A stretch of DNA of 44,565 nucleotides from JBMHDN01 sp049889355 (GCA_049889355.1 JBMHDN010000054.1:1-44565); one strand, 5' to 3'; shown: positions 16,314-26,130, numbered from the stretch's first letter. Notes: generated by a model not told the origin, from the letters alone. Translations and numbers: made by a program.

Positions 16314-19300
16314 ATGCACGTCTTATTCGTAGAACGACATGGATTAGAAGAGACGGAGATCCCAACTGATCTTGATCAGTCGCCGGCTGACCTTGTTGTT
16401 CTGTCCTTTTCAGATAGTGATTTGGGGGCTTTTGCCGAAGGCTGGCATCGCGGACATGACGCGATGGGCGATGATTTCCCGACATTAAGGCTGGCCAATT
16501 TGGCGACCTTAAAACACCCTGTATCCGTTGATACTTACATTGAAAAAACCCTCTGCCATGCCAAAGGGATATTGGTCAGGCTGATTGGCGGCGTGCCTTA
16601 TTGGTCTTATGGCTTGCAGCAGGTTGAGGCATTGGCCCGCGAAAAAAATATCGCCTTTGCGGTGGTGTCAGCCGATGGCCGAAATGACAAGCAGCTTGAT
16701 GCTGTTTCGACACTACCTGTCTCAACCTTGCGCCGGCTTCAGCATTATTGCGAGAGCGGCGGCGTGGTAGCTGCCCATGCTGCACTGGCCCAGCTGGCGA
16801 TGGCCGCAGGGCTCTATGCTGGCCCGGTATTTGGCAGCAAAAATTTGGGCAATGTGGGCGGCTGGTCCCCAGAGGCGCAGGTCTGTTGCCCGCTCACCGC
16901 GCGCGGCCATGATTTCGATAAGCCGCTGGTGCTCATCACCTTTTATCGCTCTTATATCGCGGCGGCAGATTTAAAGCCTATTCAGGCCTTGTTTGATGGA
17001 TTACGTGCCAAAGGCTTTGCCGTGATGGGCTTGTTTGCCCCTTCTCTCAAAGCACCAGATCCGGCGGCATGGCTGGTCCGTCAAATCCAGCATTATCAGC
17101 CAGTTGCCATCGTGAATGCCACTTCATTTTCAGGTAAGGGCGCATCTGGTAGCTCGCCGCTAGATGCAGGCGGCGTGCCAGTCTTTCAGGTGGCCCTATC
17201 AACTGCCAACCGGCAAGCTTGGGCAGAAGCAGAGCGCGGTCTGTCTCCTGCTGATATGGCGATGCATGTGGTCTTGCCAGAAGTCGATGGCCGCCTATTT
17301 GCGGGTGTCGCCTCATTCAAACAGGCAGGTGATGAGGATAGGGTGCTGGAATTTGCGCGTGTAGCCCACCAGCCAGAAGAGAGCCGGATTGCTGCTATCG
17401 CTGATAAAGTTTCAAGATGGCATCATTTGCAAAAGACGCCACTGGATCAGCAAAAGCCAGCGCTTATTCTCTCTACCTATCCTGGCCGGCCCTGGCAGAT
17501 GGCCCATGCGGTGGGGCTGGATGCGCTAGCCTCCGCAGAGGCTATTTTACAGGATTTAGGGCATTTAGATGGCCCGTTAAGCAGCCAGTTAGATAGGCCG
17601 CTAGAACAACGCCTGCAAAGCGAAAAGCTCTATTGGCCTGTGGCTGATTATAAGGCCGCACTGGCCGTACTGCCAGATAATCTGCAAGCTGAGTTGGCCG
17701 ATATTTGGGGCGCGGTTGAAGATGACGGGTTGGTTGAGGGCGATCAGTTGGCCTTTCCGGCTGTGCGCATAGGTCATGCGCTTGTCGCGCTTCAGCCTGA
17801 ACGCGGCAATACAGCCACGCGTGATGCCGATTATCACGATATTTCGCGTGTACCATGTCATGGTTATGTTGCTTTTTATCTTTGGCTACAAACAGCCTGT
17901 GCAGCTGATTCGATTATTCATATCGGGGCGCATGGCACATTGGAATGGCTGCCTGGTAAGGCGGTGGCATTGTCAGACAGCTGCTGGCCAGAAATTTTAG
18001 TTGGCAATTTGCCTGTTATCTATCCGTTTATTGTAAATGACCCAGGAGAAGCGGCGCAGGCCAAACGCCGGATTGGTGCGCTCACACTCGGACATATTCC
18101 CCCGCCTTTGCGCGAATCAGAGGCGCCTGCCCAATTCAGCCATTTAGAATCATTGCTGGATGAATTTTCCAATGCAGATGGGCTCGACCCAAAAAGACGC
18201 GAGCGTCTGAAAGCCGATATTCAATCTGAAGCAGACGCGCTTGGGATAGGCGCTGATTTAGGGCTGGATGCGGATATCAGCCCAGCTGAAGCGCTGACTC
18301 GTATCGATAAATTTGTCTGTGATATCAAGGAAAGCCAGTTTGGAGACGGGCTGCATATTTTTGGCCGCCCCGCCTTTAATCAGGCTGTTTTCGAAACCGA
18401 AGAATCAGTTCAGGCAGAACAACAAGCGATGAAACAGGCACTGGCTGGCAAGCGCATTGAGCCAGGCCCCTCTGGCTCGCCTTATCGCGGGCGCAGCGAT
18501 GTTTTGCCATCTGGGCGTAATCTCTATGCCACTGACCCGCTGGTCGTGCCTACCCGCGCAGCCTATGCCCAAGGGGTAAAGCTAGCCGAAGAATTTGTGC
18601 GCCGGCACCTTCAGGATAATGGCGACTGGCCATCTGGTGTAGTGGTTGATTTATGGGGCTCAGCAACCATGCGCACGGCAGGTGAAGAATTTGCCATGGC
18701 CTTGCATTTGCTCGGGGTGAAACCGACCTGGACAGAAGGCTCAGAGCGGGTGTCTGGTTTTGAAATCTTGCCGATTGCGATGTTAGAGCGCCCGCGCATT
18801 GATGTGACCTTGCGGGTTTCTGGCCTGTTCCGTGATGTGTTTCCAACCTTGTCCAGCCTGTATCAGCAGGCAGTGGATGCATTGGCAGAGCGTGATGAAG
18901 CGCCAGATTGGAATCCTTATGTCAATTCGCAAGCTCCAGATGCATCAGACGTATCTTCTGCGCGTGTTTTTGGGCCTGCCCCTGGGGAATATGGCCTTGG
19001 CATGGGCGGTGCTGCAGAACAGTTTAATGAAGAAGGCAGGCAGGCAGCTGCTGAGGCCTGGATAGAGGCCAGCAGCTATGCAATCAATGGGGCAGATATC
19101 CGGCTGGATAAAGCCGGATTAGAAGCCCGTGTCATTCAGGCTGACAGCTTTATACATCTGCAGGATATGCCAGAAACGGATCTGTTGATCAGCGCAGATT
19201 ATGCTGCCCATGAAGCCGGATTTGCGGCTGCTAAGGCCGCACTTGGCGGCGAGGCTAGCCTCTATCACATGGATAATACCAATCCAGATAATCCGACAGC

Positions 19301-19658
19301 CCGCACATTGACTGAGGAAATTGCACGGGTGGTGCATGCACGCGCTAGCAACCCGGCTTGGCTGGCTGGCATGCAGCGTCATGGTTATCGTGGTGCGGCT
19401 GAAATTGCTGCCACCCTCTCGCATATGGCGGCCTTTGCCAATCTGGCCGGTGTGGTCGGCAGTCATCTATTTGATAGCTATCATGATGCCACTTTGGGCA
19501 ATGATGAGATAATAGCCTTTTTAGAAGAAAATAACCCAGAGGCACTGGCGGCGATGCGTGATTGTTTCAGACAGCTTTATGAAGCTGGGTTATGGCAGAC
19601 ACGGCGTAATTCCATTCTGGCTGAGTTGGATAGCACCCCATATGAGGCCTCGGCATGA
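16314..19658 (+). CDS. cobN: aerobic cobaltochelatase large subunit
   Basis: The 1114-residue protein belongs to the CobN / magnesium chelatase H family. The characteristic blocks are LILSTYPGRPWQMAHAVGLD in the middle, GATGTLEW-like HIGAHGTLEWLPGK, PFIVNDPGEAAQAKRRIGA and RNLYATDPLVVPTRAA, and the C-terminal segment runs through NTNPDNPTAR. It inserts Co2+ into hydrogenobyrinic acid a,c-diamide with ATP and the CobS/CobT chelatase subunits, which are not in this window. Length is within the family range (about 1,100-1,270). Its stop overlaps the cobG start by 4 bases. Confidence 0.95.
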   Translation: MHVLFVERHGLEETEIPTDLDQSPADLVVLSFSDSDLGAFAEGWHRGHDAMGDDFPTLRLANLATLKHPVSVDTYIEKTLCHAKGILVRLIGGVPYWSYGLQQVEALAREKNIAFAVVSADGRNDKQLDAVSTLPVSTLRRLQHYCESGGVVAAHAALAQLAMAAGLYAGPVFGSKNLGNVGGWSPEAQVCCPLTARGHDFDKPLVLITFYRSYIAAADLKPIQALFDGLRAKGFAVMGLFAPSLKAPDPAAWLVRQIQHYQPVAIVNATSFSGKGASGSSPLDAGGVPVFQVALSTANRQAWAEAERGLSPADMAMHVVLPEVDGRLFAGVASFKQAGDEDRVLEFARVAHQPEESRIAAIADKVSRWHHLQKTPLDQQKPALILSTYPGRPWQMAHAVGLDALASAEAILQDLGHLDGPLSSQLDRPLEQRLQSEKLYWPVADYKAALAVLPDNLQAELADIWGAVEDDGLVEGDQLAFPAVRIGHALVALQPERGNTATRDADYHDISRVPCHGYVAFYLWLQTACAADSIIHIGAHGTLEWLPGKAVALSDSCWPEILVGNLPVIYPFIVNDPGEAAQAKRRIGALTLGHIPPPLRESEAPAQFSHLESLLDEFSNADGLDPKRRERLKADIQSEADALGIGADLGLDADISPAEALTRIDKFVCDIKESQFGDGLHIFGRPAFNQAVFETEESVQAEQQAMKQALAGKRIEPGPSGSPYRGRSDVLPSGRNLYATDPLVVPTRAAYAQGVKLAEEFVRRHLQDNGDWPSGVVVDLWGSATMRTAGEEFAMALHLLGVKPTWTEGSERVSGFEILPIAMLERPRIDVTLRVSGLFRDVFPTLSSLYQQAVDALAERDEAPDWNPYVNSQAPDASDVSSARVFGPAPGEYGLGMGGAAEQFNEEGRQAAAEAWIEASSYAINGADIRLDKAGLEARVIQADSFIHLQDMPETDLLISADYAAHEAGFAAAKAALGGEASLYHMDNTNPDNPTARTLTEEIARVVHARASNPAWLAGMQRHGYRGAAEIAATLSHMAAFANLAGVVGSHLFDSYHDATLGNDEIIAFLEENNPEALAAMRDCFRQLYEAGLWQTRRNSILAELDSTPYEASA

Positions 19659-20836
19659 CACGGCCAGCGGCAAAAGGCTGGTGCCCGTCTGCCCATGCAC
19701 CGATGATGTCTGGTGATGGTTTGTTGGTCCGCATTAAGCCGCGTTTTGGCCAGTTCAGGGATACAGATTTACACGCACTTGCCAATTTGGCTGAGACCTA
19801 TGGCAATGGCGTGATTGATTTAACCAGCCGCGCCAATCTGCAATTGCGCGGTGTACGCGAAGATAGCTACCCTGACTTGCTGGGTGCTTTGCAAGATGCA
19901 GGTCTGGTGGATGCTGACCCGCTTATCGAGCAACTCAACCTGCTGATGGCACCTTTTACGCAAAAGGACAGCCTAGGCTGGCGCTGTGCTGTCCAGCTTT
20001 ATCAGGCCGCAGGTGGTTTGTTATCACCACGCTTTGCTAAATTGCTGGCCCAAATGCCGGCTAAATTTGGCTTTGCGGTAGATTGTGGGGCGGTGCGCTA
20101 TATCGATGGTGCCTTTTCAGATATCTGTATCGAATGTGATGAAAAGGGCGCGCTAATCATACGCTGCACTGGCATAGACACCGGATTTCATATCGATGAA
20201 AACCAGCTGGCGGATGGGCTCTGTGATGTGATGGGATGGTATCTCACTGCCCAGCCAAAAGAAGAGGGCGCAAAGACATTGCGGATGCGCGATGCGGTGA
20301 AAATTCAGCCACCAAAACCAGATTGGCAAAAGGTAAAACCTGTTCAGCATAAACAGATGCTAGGGGTTGGAGCTACTGGAGACGGCGTTGTGCTGGCCGC
20401 TGCTTATGGCCAGCTCTCAGCGAGAGATTTGCGCCAGATTGCCGCCAGAAATAAAAATATTATATGTACAATAAACCGCCAGCTGATCGTTCAAACCAGT
20501 GATGGCTTGAGTGGCCAATTCATTCAGGATGCAAATGATTCCCGCCTGCAAATTGCCGTTTGCCCGGGTCAGCCTCATTGTGCCTCTGCCAGCGTCCAGA
20601 CACGCGCATTGGCAGATAAATTGGTTGCACAAAACGCATTGCCGCCACACACAAGCTTGCATATATCAGGCTGTGAAAAAGGATGCGCAGCCCCCGCACA
20701 GCGTGATGTCTGTATCACCGGTCAGGCTGGTTTGTTTGATATGATAGAAAAGGGTTGCGCTTGGGATGCGCCGTCCGTTAGGTCTCTGGATGAGGTCGGT
20801 GTGATGGCACATGTCGGGGCTCTGTGGGGTAAGTGA
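19655..20836 (+). CDS. cobG: precorrin-3B synthase
   Basis: This nitrite/sulfite-reductase-like protein of 393 residues has two ferredoxin-like half domains: DGLLVRIKPRFGQ and LTSRANLQLRGVRE in the first, and a second before the cluster. The four 4Fe-4S cysteines are visible as Cys303 and Cys309 (CPGQPHC) and Cys340 and Cys344 (GCEKGC). CobG uses O2 to hydroxylate C20 of precorrin-3A and form the gamma-lactone, so its presence marks the oxygen-dependent route. The start overlaps the cobN stop (ATGA), and cobH follows after 6 bases. Confidence 0.92.
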   Translation: MTRPAAKGWCPSAHAPMMSGDGLLVRIKPRFGQFRDTDLHALANLAETYGNGVIDLTSRANLQLRGVREDSYPDLLGALQDAGLVDADPLIEQLNLLMAPFTQKDSLGWRCAVQLYQAAGGLLSPRFAKLLAQMPAKFGFAVDCGAVRYIDGAFSDICIECDEKGALIIRCTGIDTGFHIDENQLADGLCDVMGWYLTAQPKEEGAKTLRMRDAVKIQPPKPDWQKVKPVQHKQMLGVGATGDGVVLAAAYGQLSARDLRQIAARNKNIICTINRQLIVQTSDGLSGQFIQDANDSRLQIAVCPGQPHCASASVQTRALADKLVAQNALPPHTSLHISGCEKGCAAPAQRDVCITGQAGLFDMIEKGCAWDAPSVRSLDEVGVMAHVGALWGK

Positions 20837-20842
20837 GGGAAT

Positions 20843-21472
20843 ATGCCACATTTTTATGAAAAAGATGGTGCCGCCATCTATAAGGAATCATTTGCGACCA
20901 TTCGGGCTGAGGCTGAATTATCCAGCTTTACGCCTGAAGAAGAAATTGTGGTGGTGCGGATGATCCATGCCGCTGGTATGGTTGAGCTGGCCCCTTATGT
21001 GCATTTCACCCCTGATTTTGCCATTAAAGCGCGCGCTGCGCTCGAAAATGGCGCGCCGATTTTATGTGATGCACGGATGGTCTCTGAGGGGATCACGCGC
21101 ACCAGATTACCTGCCGATAATGACGTGATTTGTACCTTGCAGGACCCGGCGGTACGTCAGATGGCGGCAGAGGCCGGCAATACGCGCTCTGCTGTGGCAC
21201 TTGAGCTTTGGCGGCCGCATCTTGAGGGGGCTGTGGTGGCGATTGGCAATGCCCCAACCGCGCTTTTCCATCTGCTGAATATGCTCGAAGATCCTTCCTG
21301 TCCGCGCCCGGCGGCGATTATTGGCTGTCCGGTCGGCTTTGTAGGTGCCCGCGAGAGTAAAGATGCGCTGATGGAAGCCCCGCCTGTGCCAAGCTGTATC
21401 GTCAAAGGCAGATTAGGCGGCAGTGCGATCACTGTCGCGGCTGTGAATGCGCTGGCGAGCCGTGTAGAATGA
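20843..21472 (+). CDS. cobH: precorrin-8X methylmutase
   Basis: The 209-residue CobH/CbiC protein carries the catalytic histidine at His42 in RMIHAAGMVELAP. The family blocks CDARMVSEGITRTRLP, EAGNTRSAVALELW and VGFVGARESKDALME are intact. It shifts the C11 methyl group to C12, making hydrogenobyrinic acid. The ATG is preceded by GAGGGA. Its stop overlaps the cobI start by 4 bases. Confidence 0.95.
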   Translation: MPHFYEKDGAAIYKESFATIRAEAELSSFTPEEEIVVVRMIHAAGMVELAPYVHFTPDFAIKARAALENGAPILCDARMVSEGITRTRLPADNDVICTLQDPAVRQMAAEAGNTRSAVALELWRPHLEGAVVAIGNAPTALFHLLNMLEDPSCPRPAAIIGCPVGFVGARESKDALMEAPPVPSCIVKGRLGGSAITVAAVNALASRVE

Positions 21473-22230
21473 CACAGATATCTGCAACATCACAAAAAGG
21501 CTCAGAGCAAGGCACTATCTATGGGGTTGGGCTGGGGCCGGGCGCACTTGATTTGCTGAGTGTGCGTTCTGATAAGCTTATCCGGAATGCCCGTCATGTG
21601 GCTTTTTTCCGCAAAGCAGGCAAGGCAGGCCAAGCACGCCAGATTGTGCTGGAAATTCTGCCTGAAAATTGTATTGAATTTGCGATGGAATATCCGGTTA
21701 CCACTGAAATCCCGCTCTCTGATCCCCGCTATAATGAAATACTTTCTGCCTTTTATGAAGAATGCTGCACGCATCTGAAATCTTTGAGTGATGCAGGCGA
21801 GGATGTGGTTGTTTTATGCGAAGGCGACCCGTTCTTTTATGGCTCTTTCATGCATCTTTATAACCGGCTTGTTGATAAATGCCCGGTTCAGGTTGTACCG
21901 GCTATTACCGGCATGTCTGGGGCCTGGACAGCAACTGGCATGCCTATCACCTGGGGCGATGATATCCTGAGCGTCCTGATGGGGACATTGCCAGAAGAAG
22001 TGCTGGCGACAAAACTGGCCGAAACAGATGCAGCTATCATTATGAAAATTGGCCGGAATTTGGATAAGATCAAAAAGGCTTTGCGCACATCAGGGCGTCT
22101 GGACGCTGCCTATATGGTTGAATATGCCACAATGGGCAATCAGAGCGTCCAGCGGCTTGTTGAATATGATAATGCCCGTGCGCCTTACTTCTCTATCATC
22201 GTCTTACATGGACATGGACGCAGACCATGA
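21469..22230 (+). CDS. cobI: precorrin-2 C20-methyltransferase
   Basis: This tetrapyrrole methylase-family protein of 253 residues binds S-adenosylmethionine. The N-terminal GVGLGPGALDLLSVRS motif (19-34) and the conserved VVLCEGDPFFYGSFMHLY segment (104-121) fit the CobI/CbiL subgroup. It methylates precorrin-2 at C20 to give precorrin-3A, the substrate of CobG encoded two genes upstream. It overlaps both neighbours by 4 bases (ATGA at each junction). Confidence 0.93.
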   Translation: MTQISATSQKGSEQGTIYGVGLGPGALDLLSVRSDKLIRNARHVAFFRKAGKAGQARQIVLEILPENCIEFAMEYPVTTEIPLSDPRYNEILSAFYEECCTHLKSLSDAGEDVVVLCEGDPFFYGSFMHLYNRLVDKCPVQVVPAITGMSGAWTATGMPITWGDDILSVLMGTLPEEVLATKLAETDAAIIMKIGRNLDKIKKALRTSGRLDAAYMVEYATMGNQSVQRLVEYDNARAPYFSIIVLHGHGRRP

Positions 22231-23021
22231 TCGAAAATGCAATGGATGACCAAGCAAAAAATGGCCGGGTGATGATTGTAGGGCTGGGCCCTGGCGATCC
22301 AGCGCAGGTCACACCAGCTGTGCAAGATGCCATTGCCAAAGCAACCGATGTAATTGGCTATATTCCCTATGTGGCCCGTATTGCCCCGCGTGATGGGTTG
22401 GTGCTCCACCCATCTGATAACCGCGTGGAAGGAGAGAGGGGACGCCATGCGCTGGATTTGGCCGCACAAGGCCGGCAGGTCCTTGTGGTCTCTTCAGGCG
22501 ATCCGGGTGTGTTTGCGATGGCTGCGGCAGTCTTTGAAGTGTTGGAGGGTGATGTTCAGCGCTGGCAAGATGTTGAGATTGAGGTGTTGCCAGGCATCAC
22601 AGCCATGCTGGCGGCATCTGCCCGTGCAGGTGCCCCGCTTGGCCATGATTTTTGCGTGATCAATCTCAGCGATAATTTAAAGCCATGGTCAGTGATTGAA
22701 AAAAGGCTGAAACTGGCTGCTGAGGCTGATTTTGCCATGGCTTTTTATAATCCGCGCTCAAAATCTCGGCCAGAAGGGTTTGAAAAAACGCTGGAGATAC
22801 TGAAAGCGGCTTGCGGTGATGATCGGCTGGTTATTTTTGCGCGGGCTGTTTCAACCCCAGAAGAGCAAATCTCAATTGTACCTTTATCCAAGACAACACC
22901 GGATATGGCGGATATGCGCACGATGGTGCTGGTTGGCTCTAGCACCACAAGGCTGGTTCCTCAAAAAGATAGGGTCTGGGTCTATACACCGCGCTTTGTT
23001 GAGGGTTTTGCCAGCGATTAA
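22227..23021 (+). CDS. cobJ: precorrin-3B C17-methyltransferase
   Basis: The 264-residue methylase has the SAM-binding motif VGLGPGDPAQVTPA, the CobJ-specific GYIPYVARI block and SSGDPGVFAMAAAVFE, with FAMAFYNPRSKSRPEGF toward the C-terminus. It methylates C17 with ring contraction to precorrin-4. It starts in an ATGA overlap with cobI. The stop (TAA, 23019-23021) is interleaved with the stop of cobK on the opposite strand: the two share the palindrome TTAA. Confidence 0.94.
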   Translation: MIENAMDDQAKNGRVMIVGLGPGDPAQVTPAVQDAIAKATDVIGYIPYVARIAPRDGLVLHPSDNRVEGERGRHALDLAAQGRQVLVVSSGDPGVFAMAAAVFEVLEGDVQRWQDVEIEVLPGITAMLAASARAGAPLGHDFCVINLSDNLKPWSVIEKRLKLAAEADFAMAFYNPRSKSRPEGFEKTLEILKAACGDDRLVIFARAVSTPEEQISIVPLSKTTPDMADMRTMVLVGSSTTRLVPQKDRVWVYTPRFVEGFASD

Positions 23022-23758
23022 GCGAGCCAGCTCATCACCGCTTCTGAACTATGGAGTTCTGTTCTGTCTGGCAGGGCTGGCCGGTCTATCATGATGACCT
23101 CAAGACCAAGGGCCCGTGCGGCTTCGATTTTGGCATAGGCGCCTTTGCCACCTGCATTTTTTGAGACAACGAGATCTATCTGATGTTGTTCCAAGAGCGC
23201 TTTATCGACTTCAAATGTGAAAGGCCCACGCGAAACCTCTAACGCGTAATCAGGGAAATTGGGTGTTTCATCTGGCGCATCCACCAACCGCAATAGGTAA
23301 AAATGGTCTGGCTGACAGGTGAATTGGTCAATATGCATACGCCCGATAGCCAGCATGATACGGCGCGGGGTTTGGGCCAGACGGTCTAAGGCCTGCACCG
23401 CCCCGTTGATATCTGGTACATGGTGCCATTTATCACCACTTTTTCTTATCCAGGCTGGCCGTGTCAGGGCAGCCAGCGGCGTACCTGTCTGAAGGCAGGC
23501 TTCAACGGCATTGTGGCTCATCTGAGCAGCAAAAGGGTGGGTCGCATCAATGACATGGCTGATTTGATTATCACGGATATAGCGAGCCAACCCGTCTGAC
23601 CCGCCAAAGCCGCCAATGCGTTTTTCGATAGGTTGTGGTCGGATACGCTCTACACGCCCGGCATAAGAAATGATAGCCTTGAAATCTGTTTTGGCGATAT
23701 GATGCGCCAGAGCTGTGGCTTCGGTTGTACCACCTAAGATCAAGAGATGTGTCTGCAT
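23018..23758 (-). CDS. cobK: precorrin-6A reductase
   Basis: This NADPH-dependent reductase of 246 residues, CobK/CbiJ family, has an N-terminal LILGGTTEATALAHHI nucleotide-binding segment (5-20) and the conserved VIDATHPFAAQMSHNA and VSKNAGGKGAYAKIEAA blocks. It reduces precorrin-6A to precorrin-6B. It is the only minus-strand gene within the long plus-strand operon. Its stop shares TTAA with the cobJ stop, and its start codon shares CATG with the cobL start (23756-23759), so no intergenic base is left at either end. The ATG at 23758 is preceded by AGGGA on its strand. Its promoter must lie within the cobL coding sequence. Confidence 0.93.
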   Translation of the reverse strand: MQTHLLILGGTTEATALAHHIAKTDFKAIISYAGRVERIRPQPIEKRIGGFGGSDGLARYIRDNQISHVIDATHPFAAQMSHNAVEACLQTGTPLAALTRPAWIRKSGDKWHHVPDINGAVQALDRLAQTPRRIMLAIGRMHIDQFTCQPDHFYLLRLVDAPDETPNFPDYALEVSRGPFTFEVDKALLEQHQIDLVVSKNAGGKGAYAKIEAARALGLEVIMIDRPALPDRTELHSSEAVMSWLA

Positions 23759-24956
23759 GAAAACGCTTCCCTGGTTAACCATTATCGGCATGGATGCAGG
23801 CGGGTTTGAGAACTTGCCTCAGCCAGCAAAAATGGCTTTGCAAGCGGCACCTGTTATTATAGGTCCGCAGCGCCATTTGTCTATGTTGCCGCCCTTATCT
23901 GCTGAGCAAATCATCTGGCCTGTGCCTTTTACAGATGGTGTGGATATTGTGTTGGCAAAACGTGGTCAGCCGTTGGTGATGCTGGTTTCAGGTGATCCAT
24001 TCTGGTTCGGGGCAGGCAGCCAGATAACCTGCCATCTCTCATCTGATGAATGGATTGCGTATCCAGCGGCCAGCTGTTTTTCACTTGGTGCTTCTGCCCT
24101 AGGCTGGCCAATCGAAAAAACAGATTGCCTTGGTTTGCATGCTGCCCCGCTCAGCCGGTTGCGGCCCTATTTACAAGCAGGTAAGCGTCTGATGGCCACA
24201 TTGCGTGATGGCGAGGAGATAGCCAGATTGCAAGCCTATCTCTGTGATCAGCATTTTGATGAGAGCGTTATACATGTGCTCGAATCCTTAGGCGGAGAAG
24301 ATATCAGGATCACGCAAATTCAGGCGAACCAAAAAACTGAAACCGCGTTTCATCATCCGCTGATGGTGGGGATCATGTGTGCAGGCAGTGGCCGGGCTAT
24401 GCCGCGGTCAGCCGGTTTAGAAGATGATTGGTTTATTCATGATGGCCAGATCACCAAAAATCCTGTGCGTGCGCTCACCTTATCTGCGCTTGCCCCTCAA
24501 AATGGCCAGCATCTCTGGGATTTGGGGGCTGGTTCTGGTTCGGTGTCGATTGAATGGCTGCTGGCTGGCCGTTCTATGCGCGCCACCGCGATTGAACGCC
24601 ATGCGGAACGGGCAAAAAATATCAGCCAAAATGCCTTAAATTTAGGGGTGGATTGGCTAACGATTATTGAATCAGAAAATCTGGATGTGCTGGATAATCT
24701 GGACAAGCCAGATGCAGTTTTCATTGGCGGCGGTTTGCGGGCCCAATTGCTAGAGCGGCTGATGGCTATCCTGCCAAGCGGGGTGCGGCTTGTGGCCAAT
24801 GGTGTTACGCTAGAGACAGAAAGGTTGCTGGGCGTCGCCCATGAACAATATGGCGGCAGCCTGCTCAAGCTGGAGCTATCCTCAGCAGAGCCGATTGGCA
24901 GTATGCGTGGCTGGAAATCCGCCTATCCCATCACACAATGGGTACTTACCACATGA
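23757..24956 (+). CDS. cobL: precorrin-6Y C5,15-methyltransferase (decarboxylating)
   Basis: The 399-residue two-domain protein has an N-terminal CbiE-like tetrapyrrole methylase (LTIIGMDAGG, VSGDPFWFGAGSQI) to about residue 205 and a C-terminal CbiT-like class I methyltransferase with WDLGAGSGSVSIEWL. It methylates C5 and C15 of precorrin-6B and decarboxylates the ring C acetate, giving precorrin-8X. I use the ATG at 23757, which leads straight into the first beta strand. The upstream in-frame extension would run 14 residues into antisense cobK. Expression must come through cobK from the upstream operon, or from a promoter inside cobK. Confidence 0.93.
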   Translation: MKTLPWLTIIGMDAGGFENLPQPAKMALQAAPVIIGPQRHLSMLPPLSAEQIIWPVPFTDGVDIVLAKRGQPLVMLVSGDPFWFGAGSQITCHLSSDEWIAYPAASCFSLGASALGWPIEKTDCLGLHAAPLSRLRPYLQAGKRLMATLRDGEEIARLQAYLCDQHFDESVIHVLESLGGEDIRITQIQANQKTETAFHHPLMVGIMCAGSGRAMPRSAGLEDDWFIHDGQITKNPVRALTLSALAPQNGQHLWDLGAGSGSVSIEWLLAGRSMRATAIERHAERAKNISQNALNLGVDWLTIIESENLDVLDNLDKPDAVFIGGGLRAQLLERLMAILPSGVRLVANGVTLETERLLGVAHEQYGGSLLKLELSSAEPIGSMRGWKSAYPITQWVLTT

Positions 24957-25357
24957 CAGGGCCGATATGGGTAGCGGGGTTTGGTTTTCGTGAGGCTGCG
25001 AGCGTTGAGAGCTTGCAAGATGCCTTTGCACAGGCACTGAGCCATGCTGGTATGACGGCGCAGTGCGTCACAGCCCTGGCCGCACCGCATGACAAAGCTG
25101 AACATCCGGCATTCATTGATTTTGCTGATATATTGAGCCTGCCAATCTATGCCATTGACGCAGCCGATATCAAGGCTACATTGACGCCAACTCAGTCGCC
25201 TGTCAGCCTCGAGAAAAGACAGACAGGCAGTGTGGCTGAAGCAACGGCATTGGGCTTTTTTAAAAGCCCGGCCACTATCCGGGTGACAAGACAAATTTCG
25301 ACAGATAAATCTGCCACATGCGCAATAGCTGAGGGCGCTCAAGGAGAGACAAAATGA
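24953..25357 (+). CDS. cobE: CobE (CbiG C-terminal domain family)
   Basis: The short protein of 134 residues begins WVAGFGFREAASVESLQDAF, the standard opening of the CobE / CbiG C-terminal family, and ends with the VAEATALG segment. In aerobic producers CobE is needed for efficient cobalamin synthesis, but its precise role is not settled to my knowledge; the homologous half of CbiG opens the delta-lactone in the anaerobic route. The ATG at 24953 overlaps the cobL stop (ATGA) and is preferred over the ATG 15 bases upstream. It also overlaps cobM by 4 bases. Confidence 0.87.
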   Translation: MTGPIWVAGFGFREAASVESLQDAFAQALSHAGMTAQCVTALAAPHDKAEHPAFIDFADILSLPIYAIDAADIKATLTPTQSPVSLEKRQTGSVAEATALGFFKSPATIRVTRQISTDKSATCAIAEGAQGETK

Positions 25358-26130
25358 CGGTTCATTTTATTGGTGCCGGTCCGGGCGCAGCTGATCTGCT
25401 AACACTCCGCGGTCAGAAAATCATCTCTTCTTGTCCCGTCTGTCTTTATGCCGGCTCGCTCGTGCCTGAGGAAATCCTCTCTCACTGTCCAGCTGATGCG
25501 CGTATCATTAACTCGGCAATGCTCGATTTAGATGCGATCATTGAAGAATGTAAAAAAGCAGATGCGGCCGGGCTGGATGTTGCCCGCCTGCATTCTGGCG
25601 ATCTCTCTGTCTGGTCAGCGATGGGTGAACAACTCAGACGCTTAAAAGCAGAGGGTATAGCGGTTTCTGTTACGCCTGGTGTGCCCAGCTTTGCGGCCGC
25701 TGCCGCTGCTTTAGGCACAGAGCTGACTTTGCCTGGCCTCTCTCAGTCAGTGGTCTTGACCCGTACCCCAGGGCGTGCCTCTGCGATGCCAGAAAAAGAG
25801 TCACTTGAAAATTTTGCCCGCACAGGGGCCTTGCTGGCGGTGCATTTATCTATTCACAATGTCAGCTATGTCGTCGATACACTCAGTCCGATATATGGCC
25901 CAGATTGTCCGGCGGCCATTGTTTATCGGGCCAGTTGGCCAGATCAGCAGATTTTGCGCGGCACGCTGGCAACCATACAAGAGGGGCTGACAGAAGAGAT
26001 TGAACGCACGGCACTGATTTTGGTTGGCAAATCGCTGGCCAATGAAGATTTTACCGAAAGTTGTCTTTATGCACCGGATTATGATCGCCGCTTTCGCCCG
26101 CAATCGGCACGTCAGGGAGGTAAGGGATGA
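25354..26130 (+). CDS. cobM: precorrin-4 C11-methyltransferase
   Basis: The 258-residue SAM-dependent methylase has FIGAGPGAADLLTLRG (residues 5-20), YAGSLVPEEIL, and the CobM/CbiF-specific LHSGDLSVWSAMGEQ and TPGVPSFAAAAAALG blocks. It methylates C11 of precorrin-4 to give precorrin-5, the substrate of CobF. An AAGGAGAG site precedes the start. The gene is locked into the operon by 4-base overlaps with cobE and cobB. Confidence 0.95.
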   Translation: MTVHFIGAGPGAADLLTLRGQKIISSCPVCLYAGSLVPEEILSHCPADARIINSAMLDLDAIIEECKKADAAGLDVARLHSGDLSVWSAMGEQLRRLKAEGIAVSVTPGVPSFAAAAAALGTELTLPGLSQSVVLTRTPGRASAMPEKESLENFARTGALLAVHLSIHNVSYVVDTLSPIYGPDCPAAIVYRASWPDQQILRGTLATIQEGLTEEIERTALILVGKSLANEDFTESCLYAPDYDRRFRPQSARQGGKG

